Assembly: GCA_001915925.1 (NCBI GenBank)
Contig: MNRL01000010.1
Location: 1 to 64,000, forward strand
DNA: 64,000 bases
Origin: Clostridium sp. CAG:354_28_25
GTDB lineage: Bacteria > Bacillota > Clostridia > TANB77 > CAG-508
Direction of reading: 5' to 3'
Shown in pieces: positions 1-9,900 of this stretch. The notes beneath the pieces are model-generated. The model saw only the letters and a list, made by a program, of their open reading frames with translations. It was not told the DNA's origin and searched no databases. Position numbers and translations under genes: made by a program. The number at the start of each line of letters is the position of its first letter. The first letter of the stretch is position 1.

Positions 1-47
1 GACTCTTAATCAGAAGGTCCGGGGTTCGACCCCCCGGTGGTGCACCA
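1..47 (+). tRNA. tRNA-Lys (anticodon CTT), 3' part
   Basis: The window opens inside a tRNA gene. The visible part holds the anticodon loop ctcttaa at 3-9 (anticodon CTT at 5-7), the variable region, a T arm with 5-bp stem cgggg/ccccg around loop ttcgacc, the acceptor 3' strand gtggtgc, discriminator a, and an encoded CCA at 45-47. The loop and T arm look like a bacterial tRNA-Lys. The D arm and acceptor 5' strand lie outside the window. Confidence 0.93.
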
Positions 48-81
48 AACAACACTTATTATATCGAAGTGTTGTTTTTTT
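48..81 (+). terminator. Intrinsic terminator after tRNA-Lys
   Basis: A perfect 10-bp inverted repeat, aacaacactt (48-57) with aagtgttgtt (67-76), runs into a T tract (75-81). It immediately follows the tRNA CCA end and would end the tRNA transcript. Confidence 0.9.
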
Positions 82-125
82 ATTTAAAATATGATATTAT
101 ACCAAAAAAGATAAGGAGAATTAGA

Positions 126-392
126 ATGACGTTAGAATTTGTAGATAATTATTTAAATGCAAAACTAGCACAGAATAGAGAAATAATAAAATTTTCATTC
201 TATGAGGTTAGAATGAAATTAAATTTGTCAGAAGAAGATTCTATAACATTTTTAAGTCTAATATCTCAGAAATTAATGAATACAGGATATTTAGTATATA
301 AGACAGGGGAAGAATATACATACAAAGGTAAAACATTTAAAATACAAGAAAATGAGTTATTAGTTGCAATATTAAAAGAAAGCGCAAAATAA
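126..392 (+). CDS. Small protein of unknown function (88 aa)
   Basis: I do not recognise this 88-residue protein. It is lysine- and glutamate-rich, probably cytoplasmic (no signal peptide or membrane segment), and reads as mostly helical with a short beta-like segment near residues 55-70 (GYLVYKTGEEYTY), which could be a small winged-helix-type fold, though this is only an impression. The reading frame is open further upstream, to an ATG at 69, but that would begin inside the tRNA terminator. The ATG at 126 has an AAGGAG ribosome binding site at 113-118, so I use it. The M23 peptidase gene follows after 32 bases on the same strand, so the two may be co-transcribed. Confidence 0.75.
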   Translation: MTLEFVDNYLNAKLAQNREIIKFSFYEVRMKLNLSEEDSITFLSLISQKLMNTGYLVYKTGEEYTYKGKTFKIQENELLVAILKESAK

Positions 393-424
393 AGCAATAT
401 AATACTTATAAAGGAGAAATTTAT

Positions 425-1687
425 ATGAAACAAATGCTAAAAAAGATATTGGCTATTTTAATAGTAGCGATAACGATTATGACCAATATATCTTTAGGAG
501 TTTCATCACAAGATTCAAAAGATTTACAAGATAAAATAGATAAAACAAAAGAACAATTAAATGATGTAAATACAACCAAAACAGATACAGAAAAACAAGT
601 TGATGATATTCAAACAAAGATAGATGAATATCAAGGTTCTATAGATACATTAAATGATAAGTTAGATACATTAAACACTAACATAAGTGAAAACGAAAAG
701 AAATTAGAAGAACAACAAAAAGCATATGATGAGAATTCTAAATTATTAGATGAAAGATTAGTAACAATTTACGAGAATGGAAGTGTATCTTACATAGATT
801 TATTGTTATCTTCTACTAGTTTAACTGAGTTTATATCTAATTATTATTTAATATCAGAATTAGCTTCATATGATTTAGATTTATTAGAGCAAATACAAAA
901 TGAACAAAAGCAAATAGAAGAGACAAAGAAATCGCTAGAAAATGATAAAGCCGAAGTAGAAACATTAAAAAGTGAAAAAGAAGTAAAAACTCAAGAGCTA
1001 AATGCTACTAAACAAGAAAAAGAAAAATACATAGATGATTTAGAAGGGGAAGCAAAGGATCTACAAGCAGACTTAGCGCAATTCGAAAAAGATAAAGCAG
1101 CTATAGATAAAAGACTTGAAGAAATAGCAAATGCAAATAAAAACAACAATAATAACAATTCAAGCAACAATGGAAATAGTTCGTCTGGCGGAAGTAATAG
1201 CAGCGGTTCAGGTGGGACTAGTTCAAAAGGATATATATGTCCAATTCTAGGGTTAAGCAAGGCTAATATAACATGTGGTTTTTATGGATATTCTGGTCAT
1301 GGCGGAGCAGATTTTGGAGGTAACTATGGAAAACCAGTAGTAGCAGCAAAAAGTGGAACAGTAGTTATTTCAGAAACATTAACAGGAACAATTCCAAATT
1401 ACGATTTAAATGGAAATTTAATAGGGAAATACAGAAGTTACGGAGAATATATAGCAATACTGCATGATGATGGTAATATAACATTATATGCCCATGGTAA
1501 GCCGGGAAGTAGATTAGTAAAAGAAGGACAAAGAGTATCACAAGGGCAACAAATAATGACAGTAGGTAATACTGGAAACGTAAGTCCAAGACCAACACCA
1601 AGTAACCCTAAGGGTGGAGCACATTTACACTTCGAAGTAAGGGTAAATGGTTCACAAAGAGTTGACCCAGCAAAATACTTACCATAG
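425..1687 (+). CDS. Secreted coiled-coil M23 metallopeptidase (murein hydrolase or hydrolase activator)
   Basis: A 420-residue exported protein. Residues 1-27 are a signal peptide. Residues 30-240 are a long coiled coil rich in Lys, Glu and Gln, as in EnvC/PcsB-type proteins. An Asn/Ser/Gly-rich linker spans about 240-270, and the C-terminal third is a LytM/M23 domain. The zinc and catalytic residues are visible: HxxxD at H292 and D296, and HLHFE with H400 and H402. M23 enzymes cut peptidoglycan cross-bridges. With this coiled coil, family members often act in cell separation, either as the hydrolase or as an activator; since the ligands are intact I favour an active hydrolase. The ATG at 425 has AAAGGAGAA just upstream. 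A strong terminator follows at 1731. Confidence 0.9.
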   Translation: MKQMLKKILAILIVAITIMTNISLGVSSQDSKDLQDKIDKTKEQLNDVNTTKTDTEKQVDDIQTKIDEYQGSIDTLNDKLDTLNTNISENEKKLEEQQKAYDENSKLLDERLVTIYENGSVSYIDLLLSSTSLTEFISNYYLISELASYDLDLLEQIQNEQKQIEETKKSLENDKAEVETLKSEKEVKTQELNATKQEKEKYIDDLEGEAKDLQADLAQFEKDKAAIDKRLEEIANANKNNNNNNSSNNGNSSSGGSNSSGSGGTSSKGYICPILGLSKANITCGFYGYSGHGGADFGGNYGKPVVAAKSGTVVISETLTGTIPNYDLNGNLIGKYRSYGEYIAILHDDGNITLYAHGKPGSRLVKEGQRVSQGQQIMTVGNTGNVSPRPTPSNPKGGAHLHFEVRVNGSQRVDPAKYLP

Positions 1688-1730
1688 TAAAAGTCAGTTT
1701 AATATAGTGAAGTTAGTATAAAAACAAAAA

Positions 1731-1755
1731 AAGAGCAAATTTTTGCTCTTTTTTT
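1731..1755 (+). terminator. Intrinsic terminator after the M23 gene
   Basis: Arms aagagcaaa (1731-1739) and tttgctctt (1742-1750) followed by a T run to 1755. It separates the M23 gene from the surface-protein operon downstream. Confidence 0.92.
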
Positions 1756-1838
1756 ATGTGTCTATAAAATTTCATAAGACAAAAATACTAAAGAAATAAA
1801 TGTAAAGAAAAAATAATATTAAAATGTAAAATGAAGAG

Positions 1839-1852
1839 CCGTAGAGAGATAG
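1839..1852 (+). promoter_or_regulatory. CCGTA-type upstream element, copy 1
   Basis: CCGTAGAGAGATAG lies 47 bases upstream of the likely -35 of the 1991 surface-protein gene. It matches the elements at 41487, 46597, 53901 and 56955, all in front of surface-protein genes. Its function is inferred from its recurrence only. Confidence 0.45.
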
Positions 1853-1885
1853 TGGTTATATGAAAAAAATGAGAAGGAGGGCATA

Positions 1886-1914
1886 TTTACTTATAAAAAA
1901 GGGGTGGCTATAAT
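1886..1914 (+). promoter_or_regulatory. Probable sigma-A promoter of the 1991-10902 operon
   Basis: TTTACT at 1886-1891, a 17-base spacer and TATAAT at 1909-1914. The rest of the 303-base gap (1688-1990) holds the terminator, the CCGTA element and AT-rich DNA with no other gene that I can see. Confidence 0.55.
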
Positions 1915-1990
1915 TATATAATAATATAGTATGTATTTTATAAAAGAAAAATGGTATATACAAAATATATACAAAAATAGGAGGTAAAAC

Positions 1991-4900
1991 ATGAAAACCA
2001 AAAATAACAGTTGTAACAAATTAATAGCAGTTCTAATAGTTTTTGTTATTATGATAAGTGAAATCATTTTAATACCAACTAATGCTTATGCTGCTATAGA
2101 TGACTTAGAAAAACAAGGAAACAATACCAATAACAGAAATGTAAACTTTGATGTCTATTTTGGGGAGAATCAAGAGAGAAAACATAGTGTAGAAATTGTA
2201 GATGAGAGTGTCGCAAAACTAAAAATTGAGATAAATGTGGGTGCAGGATATTTGACGAATATGCAGATATCTATTAATGAGCCTAACTTTGGTATGCAAA
2301 CAATACAAAATGAAATGATTAAAAGTATAGAAAATAACACTATAAATTTAAGCGACATAAATGATGCAACTACATTAGAGATACCATTAACTATGCAAAA
2401 AAATGATAATTTAAGATTAGATTATTTGGATAAAGAAACAACTGTTAATATGAAAGCTATATATATAAATGATAGCGGTAAAAATATAGAGGTTAAAAAA
2501 GAATTAAAAATTAGACTTAAATGGAATTTAAATACCGATTTTGAGTTAACATCAAATATTACAAATGTTTTACCCTTTGGAGAAAGGACATTAATACAAC
2601 AAAAGATAAATATAAAAGAGATAGAGAGAAAAAGCCCTATAGAGCAAACTAAATTAAGCATTACAGCACCTAAAGTTAACAATGTATTACCTTCGGAAGT
2701 AAGAGTATTTGCTAACAGTACAAAAGGTACAAATGGAGATGAGTTTGGTAAAAATTTTGGTACAAATAATTATAAATATGATCAAAATACAGGGAACATA
2801 GAGATTGCTGTAAATAATAATGTAAATGAAAATCAAGAGATTGCCTTCTATGACGCATTAGATGAATATATACTTACATACATTTATGATCAGAATACTA
2901 ATGAATTACTAAAAAACAAACTACAAGTAACGACTTATGTTAAAGCTGATATGAAATTATATTCAAAAGTAGATGTGATTTCTAAAGAAAATAAAAACAA
3001 TTATGAATTCACAGAACAAGTAGGAGATAATATTACTGCAGATATATTTACAACAGATACTATAAATAAAGGCTTTCTTTATGATAATTATAATGAAACA
3101 GGCTATAATTTAAACTATAGGCTAAACATAAACAATAAAGATACAAATAATAGCATTAATATAATGACTATGGAACCTTCTTTTGTAACAGATAGGTACG
3201 AAATTTTAACAAACAAAATATATTATAAATCATTAGCTGTAAAAGAAGAATTATTTAAAAAAGTTCTTGGCACAGAAGGTTATATAAATGTGTACGATAG
3301 TAATAGTAATCTGATTGCTACTATAAATAAAAACACAGCTAAAAATAGTAATGGAGAATTAGAAGTAATATATCAAAATGCCCAAACTAATATAAGAATA
3401 GAAATTAGCAAACCTCAAGTTGAAGGCGTTCTAGAACTAAGAAATTATAAAGTAATAGATGCAAAGTTAAATTATAATATTAATCAAACAAAAGAGTTTT
3501 ATGCAATAAAAGAAAAAATTAATATAACAAAACAATATGAAAATTTATTAAATTTAAACGAAACATATACAAAAATAGATTTGCAAATGGATAATACAGA
3601 ACTAATGCCTTTTGTAGATAACAATGTGAATTTAACATTAAGTTTAGTAACTAATAGCAATAAATATGACTTATTTAAAAATCCAGAGATTAGGATTAAT
3701 TTACCAGAAGAAATAGAAAGTATAAACGCAGGAGAAATTTCTTTAGTATATAATGAAGAACTAAAATTTGAGTATGCACGTTTAGAGGAAAATGGAAGAG
3801 TATTAGTATTAAAACTAACAGGAGAAGAAACAAATTATAAACTAGGTATACAAGAAGGAACAAAAATAATAATTCCTGCAGTAATAAGATTAAAGGACAC
3901 AGTTCCAAGTAAAACTAGTAGTATAAAATTAAATTATTCTAATGACTTAGCTAAAGCTACAGAATATAGCCTACAAGGTAAAGATAGTATGGAAGTACCA
4001 TTCAATATAGTTGCTAAATCAGGATTGATTACAATAAGTGAATTAAGTGGCTATGCAGAAAATGAAACAAAACGAACAATGGATGAAAATGTAGTTATGG
4101 GGCAACTACCAATTGAGTCAAATGAAAAGAATGCTCAAATAAATACTATATTAGTTAATAATTATCAGTCTGATATGAGCAATGTAAGAATTTTAGGAAG
4201 AATACCTTTTGAAAATAATAAAAAAATAAATGGAGAAGATTTAGGAAGCTCATTTAATACAACATTAACTGAGGCTTTAAAAACAAACGGAGTAAATGGA
4301 AAAATTTATTATTCAGAAGAAAGCGAACCTACAGAAGATAGTTCTTCTTGGCAAGAAAATATAAGCAATTTTGAAAATATAAAATCATATAAAATTGTTT
4401 TAGACATTAATATTGGCGTAGGAACTAAATTGGATTTTATGTATAACATAAAAATTCCAAGTAATTTACAACCAAATTTAAAGACTTATGCTACATATAC
4501 TGTTAAATATAATATAAATAATCAAGAACTAGAAAGTACACAAACTTTAGGATTAGAAACACCTAATATTTCAAATAATATTATTACTGATAACAACAAT
4601 GTTAAAGCTGAAAATTCTATAAATATGCAAATTACACCAAAATTAGGGGATACTATTTTAAAAGATAATATGGAAATACACGAACAAGAAGTTATTAACT
4701 TTAAGGTTGATGTTACGAATAACAGTTCTAGTGCTATAGAAAACATTTCAATAGAAATGCCTATACCTGAAAACTTAGTTTATCTTGAAAAAAATGAAAC
4801 TCCATATTCAGATCCTGATGGAGATAGTACAGCTGGAAATTATATTGGAGTATATACAGAAAAGCCAGAAAAAAAGACAGTACAACTTGTTATAGATAAA

Positions 4901-6964
4901 TTAGAAGTTAATGAAACACAAACAATAGAATATGAATTAAGAGTAAAGAATTTAGCTGATAATGAAGAAACTAAAACTGTAGAAACAAACTTTATATTAA
5001 AAATAAATGGAATAGAACAAAGTACACAAAAATTAACTAATATTATTAAAAAAGCTAAAATAAAAACAGAATTATCTTTTATGAAGAGAACATATATGGT
5101 TGATCGTAATGAATATACATATAGTTTTATTATAAATAACATAACAGATGAAGATATCAATGATTTAACAACAACTATACAAATACCTAAAGAAATATTA
5201 GTAACAGAACCAAAAGTAATTTCTAACGGACTTGGTACAGATGACGAAAACAATACAACAATCGAAGTTAATGATAATAATTTATTAACATTTAATATGA
5301 AAACTTTAAAAAGTGGTCAACAAGCCGAGTTTGAATTTTTAGCAAAAGTAACAACATTAGATATTATAGACAGTTCTATTGATATCTTTGCAAATACTTT
5401 TGTAGATAATGAAACATATAAATCAAATATTGCAAAAAATAAAATAGAAGCTGCAGAGGTAACAATAGAAAAAAGTTCGCCTACAGAAAATCAAGAAGTA
5501 AAAGCAGGAGACCAAATTACATATAATATAAAGGTAACTAACAAAAGCGATAAAATTTATTCACAAATTTATATAGTAGATACATTGCCTAAAGAAATAA
5601 TTGCAGATACATTAGAATATAACAGATATATAAATGGAACAGGAAGTAATACTGACTTTATTGAGATTAATGAAAATTATGATTTATCAAAAACATTAGA
5701 TCAAGAAGGAGATTCATCTACTACAAATACTTCAGAGGGACGTCCAAATTATGATGAGGAAAAGAATGAATTAACAATACCTACAATGCTACCACCAAGT
5801 GGAGTAATAAATATTAAAATTACAGCAACAGTTCAAGATATAGAACAAGATACAACATTAACAAATGTTTCAAGGGTATATGGAGAATATGTAAAATCAA
5901 CAACATCAAATGAAGTAAAACATTATGCTAAAGGAGATGGAAGTGGAACAACTGATCCAGATGACCCAAACAATCCAGAAGACCCATCAAATACATATAG
6001 TATTAGTGGATCAATATGGCTAGATAGTAATGAGAATGGTGCGTTGGATTCAGCAGAACAATTATTAGATGGAAATGAAATAATGATTGTAAATGCTGAT
6101 ACATCAGAGATTGTAAAAGATTCTACAGGAGCAGATATAAAAGCAACTTCAACTTCTACAGGTTATACATTAAGTGGATTACCAGCAGGTAGATATATTG
6201 TTATATTTAAATATGATAGAAATATATATAAAATAACAAACTATAGACAAGAAGGAGTAAACGATACATTAAGTTCTAAAGCAATTGCTGGAACAGCTAC
6301 TATAGGAGGAAATTTAGAATATGTTGGAATGACAGATGTAATAGAAATAACAAATAGTAATATTAATTCTATAAATATGGGATTAATAAAATTAGGAAAT
6401 TTTGATGTTTCTATAGAGAAATCGCTTAGCAGAATTAGAACAGTAAATCCAAAAGGTAAAGAACAAAATTATAGTTATGACAAAGGAACAAGAATAGGAA
6501 AATTAGAAGTTGCAGCTAGAAATTTAGTTGGAACAGAAGTAATGGTAGAATACACTATCAAAATATCAAACTTAGGTGAATCTAAGGCATATATATCAGA
6601 AATTATAGATGAATTACCAGAAGATTTAGAATTTGATGCATCATCAAATAGCGGTTGGTATGAAGAAGGCGGAAAACTTCGTTATACAAATTTAAGTGAA
6701 ATAGAAGTAGGACAAACAAGAGAAATTAAACTAATTGCAACAATAAAACTAACAAATGATAATTTAGGAATAATTAATAATGTTGCAACAATTAATGCAA
6801 CAGATGGTAATAATATACAAGAAAGCAATACGCAGAATAATACATCAAATGCACAATTAATTATAGGAACAAGTACAGGTAGAATAGTATTAAATATCTT
6901 AGGAATGGTTGCTTTATTAGCAATAATTGGAGTAGGACTATTTATAATTAAGAAATATAGATAA
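1991..6964 (+). CDS. Giant surface protein with DUF11 repeats and an SdrD/Cna-B-like domain
   Basis: A 1657-residue protein. Residues 1-35 are a signal peptide ending near NAYAA. A long beta-rich Asn/Ile/Thr-rich ectodomain follows, with several DUF11-like (DUF11/CARDB-type) modules recognisable by strings such as VTYNIKVTN and IVDTLPKEI. A proline/aspartate linker lies near residue 1320. An SdrD_B/Cna-B-like domain starts at about residue 1335 (ISGSIWLDSNENGALD). A last DUF11 module follows, and a C-terminal membrane helix from about residue 1632 ends in KKYR. No LPxTG-like sorting motif precedes that helix, so membrane anchoring is the simplest reading. AGGAGG stands just upstream of the ATG. 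The gene is 17 bases from the next surface-protein gene, so the pair forms an operon. It is likely an adhesin or stalk; ligand unknown. Confidence 0.85.
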   Translation: MKTKNNSCNKLIAVLIVFVIMISEIILIPTNAYAAIDDLEKQGNNTNNRNVNFDVYFGENQERKHSVEIVDESVAKLKIEINVGAGYLTNMQISINEPNFGMQTIQNEMIKSIENNTINLSDINDATTLEIPLTMQKNDNLRLDYLDKETTVNMKAIYINDSGKNIEVKKELKIRLKWNLNTDFELTSNITNVLPFGERTLIQQKINIKEIERKSPIEQTKLSITAPKVNNVLPSEVRVFANSTKGTNGDEFGKNFGTNNYKYDQNTGNIEIAVNNNVNENQEIAFYDALDEYILTYIYDQNTNELLKNKLQVTTYVKADMKLYSKVDVISKENKNNYEFTEQVGDNITADIFTTDTINKGFLYDNYNETGYNLNYRLNINNKDTNNSINIMTMEPSFVTDRYEILTNKIYYKSLAVKEELFKKVLGTEGYINVYDSNSNLIATINKNTAKNSNGELEVIYQNAQTNIRIEISKPQVEGVLELRNYKVIDAKLNYNINQTKEFYAIKEKINITKQYENLLNLNETYTKIDLQMDNTELMPFVDNNVNLTLSLVTNSNKYDLFKNPEIRINLPEEIESINAGEISLVYNEELKFEYARLEENGRVLVLKLTGEETNYKLGIQEGTKIIIPAVIRLKDTVPSKTSSIKLNYSNDLAKATEYSLQGKDSMEVPFNIVAKSGLITISELSGYAENETKRTMDENVVMGQLPIESNEKNAQINTILVNNYQSDMSNVRILGRIPFENNKKINGEDLGSSFNTTLTEALKTNGVNGKIYYSEESEPTEDSSSWQENISNFENIKSYKIVLDINIGVGTKLDFMYNIKIPSNLQPNLKTYATYTVKYNINNQELESTQTLGLETPNISNNIITDNNNVKAENSINMQITPKLGDTILKDNMEIHEQEVINFKVDVTNNSSSAIENISIEMPIPENLVYLEKNETPYSDPDGDSTAGNYIGVYTEKPEKKTVQLVIDKLEVNETQTIEYELRVKNLADNEETKTVETNFILKINGIEQSTQKLTNIIKKAKIKTELSFMKRTYMVDRNEYTYSFIINNITDEDINDLTTTIQIPKEILVTEPKVISNGLGTDDENNTTIEVNDNNLLTFNMKTLKSGQQAEFEFLAKVTTLDIIDSSIDIFANTFVDNETYKSNIAKNKIEAAEVTIEKSSPTENQEVKAGDQITYNIKVTNKSDKIYSQIYIVDTLPKEIIADTLEYNRYINGTGSNTDFIEINENYDLSKTLDQEGDSSTTNTSEGRPNYDEEKNELTIPTMLPPSGVINIKITATVQDIEQDTTLTNVSRVYGEYVKSTTSNEVKHYAKGDGSGTTDPDDPNNPEDPSNTYSISGSIWLDSNENGALDSAEQLLDGNEIMIVNADTSEIVKDSTGADIKATSTSTGYTLSGLPAGRYIVIFKYDRNIYKITNYRQEGVNDTLSSKAIAGTATIGGNLEYVGMTDVIEITNSNINSINMGLIKLGNFDVSIEKSLSRIRTVNPKGKEQNYSYDKGTRIGKLEVAARNLVGTEVMVEYTIKISNLGESKAYISEIIDELPEDLEFDASSNSGWYEEGGKLRYTNLSEIEVGQTREIKLIATIKLTNDNLGIINNVATINATDGNNIQESNTQNNTSNAQLIIGTSTGRIVLNILGMVALLAIIGVGLFIIKKYR

Positions 6965-6981
6965 TAGAGGGGAGGGAGAAA

Positions 6982-9900
6982 ATGAAAGTAATAAAGAGAA
7001 TACTAATATGTTTGCTCATATTATTAGCTTATTATTTATTCTTTGGTTCGGGAAAAACATATGCCTATTATGTTGGACAAACAGGACTTAATATAATATT
7101 TGATAATCTAATAGAGTATGATCCATCACAACCATATAACTGTACACAACAAGGAGAAAAGCCACTATGTGGTTCTGCTTCTGGTGGTTCACATTACTAT
7201 CAAGTTATTTCTAGAACATGGTTATATGAAATAAGTAGAACAGGTTCTGGAGCGAGTATTTCTTCTAATACTGGAAAAGTTAGCTGGAAGAAATATAATG
7301 ATAGTACATACCAAATAGGTGCGTACAAAGTAAATTACACAGGAAGTGTAACAAAAGTTGTTATAAGTACAGACAAAGGAACAGTAACATTAAATAATAA
7401 TTCGACATCTAGTAATGGAAATTATAGTGTAAGCAATATAGTTAGTGGTCAAAATTTTTACATATATGTAAAAAAATCAACAGGGGTAAAAGAGATTAAA
7501 AGTGTAACAGTATATGTTAGTGGAACATTATACGTAGAATCACAATATAGATATGAATTACATTGTTATGCAACTGGAGGTTCTCATGGTGGATATGGAT
7601 GTTGGGATCCAAGCCAATGCCAGATATTAGAGTGTTGGGGAAGTGAAACAGATTCAGACACTGAAGAAGATCATGTTAAGCTTCCAGGAGCATTAGGAAT
7701 AATAGAATTAAACATATATAAAAGAGATAAATATTTACCTGATGTAGGTGTACCTGGTGCTAAGTATGAATTGTGGAGTGATGGTAAAAAACAATATTCT
7801 GGAACAACAGATAGTAGTGGTCACTTACTATTAGACGAAGTATTAATAGGTGATTACATAATAAAAGAAGTATATGTGCCATATGGATTTGAAATTGAAG
7901 GATATGCAACTATGAATGGCAAAAAATTTACAGACCTTACAAATATGAAGGTAAATTTAGATGATGATTCTACTATGTATGTATATAATGAAAGTTATAT
8001 AGATATAGGTGGTATAGTATTCTTAGATGCTAAAACAGGAAAAGCAAATGGACCACCTAATGGATATTATGATAGCGGAGATAAAGTTGTAGAAGGAATA
8101 GAAGTAAAACTTTACCGAGCAGATAACAATCAAGAATTAGAAACTAGATATACAGATTCTAATGGAAAATACGAGTTTAAACATCGTACAAAAGCATATA
8201 ATTATTATATAAGATTTAAATATAACGGACAGATTTATGAGGCAACAACGTATAATGAAACATCAGCAGCAGCAAAATTTAGATCATATGCAACAGAAGG
8301 ATTAAATGAAAGACGTACATTTAATAACAAATTTACTCCAGTAAACGCAAATCATACAGTTCCAAAATGGACAGATACATCAAATAGTGCATTTAATATT
8401 TATGCATATACTGGTGCTGATGGACCAAACAATAAAAAGACATATGGAAAAAATAATACGACAGACGAATTAAAAAATATCAATTTGGGTATTAAAGAAA
8501 GAGATATATTTGATTTAAACTTAAGAAAAGATTTAGTAAATGTTGATGTATCAATAAATGGTAAGAGTCATACATATGATTATAATGGAGAGGGAGAAGA
8601 TTTAGAAGTAACGATAAGAGGTACAGATATACCAGATTATGAAAGACAACTAAGAAAAACAGATTTACAATATAAATCAGCTGCACAATATGATTCTGAT
8701 CCAGATAAATTACAAGTATATGTAACATATAAAATACAGATAAAGAACCAATCAGTTGGTAAAATTACGGGATATGTACTAGACTTAAATGACTATGCAG
8801 ATACATCATATCAATTAGTAAATTCTTATGATGAAAATGGAAAAGCCATAAATTGGAGTTCTTCTGGTAGTGTATCTGGAAATGGTAAGACATATAATAA
8901 AATACATACAACAAGTTTATCAAATGTAGGAATAACAGATAAAAAATGGATTTTTATGCAATATAAAGTTTCATATGACACCTTAAGAGAACTATTATCG
9001 AAAGGTGAAACAACCGAAGAAAATTATGCAGAAATTGCAGGATATAAGAACACATACACAGATACAAGAAAAGATACAGAGGGAAGGGTAATGGCAAATG
9101 CAGGAGAAAATGCAGGATTAATAGACTGCGACTCAACACCAGACAACATGAACCCAACATCTTCTAATGTTCAAAACTTTGTAAAACAATCTAAGACAGA
9201 TGCTTACCAAAGCCTAAAAGGAGACGAAAAATCAAAACGTAGTATGGCAGTATTTGAGGATGATGCAGATGTTGCACCTGGCTTAAAACTTATAAGAGAT
9301 GATACACCAAGAACAATATCAGGTACTGTATTCGAGGATTCACCACTTGAAGATAAATTAAATAATAATGAAAGAATTGGTGATGGACAATATACAAGTG
9401 GAGAAAATATTGTAAATAAAGTAAAAGTAGAATTACTTTGCCAAAACAATGAAGATGTTGATACTTTAAATAAAGTAGAGACAAGAAGTAATCAAGATGG
9501 AAGTTACACGTTATCAGGATATATTCCAGGAGATTATCTAATTAAATTTACTTATGGTGATAAGGAGTGCTTAATAAATCCTCAAAAGAATAATCAAATG
9601 TATACAGGTCAAGACTATAAATCTACAATTTATACAGAAGGAGATTACAAAGATTTATACTGGTATAATAATACCTCACCACGTAAGAATGATGCGGTTG
9701 ATGATTATGAAGGTAGAAGACAAGTAGTAAATTCTTATAGTAAAGATTACAAATATGATATTGCAAAAGTGCTAAATGCAACAAGAACAAATAATTCTGA
9801 TTTATTGGAAACGTTAGCAGAGAAAACGTATATGACTGCAAATACAGCTAAAATGGCGATGGAAATAGAGTACTTAAAAGATGAAAAAACATCATATAAA

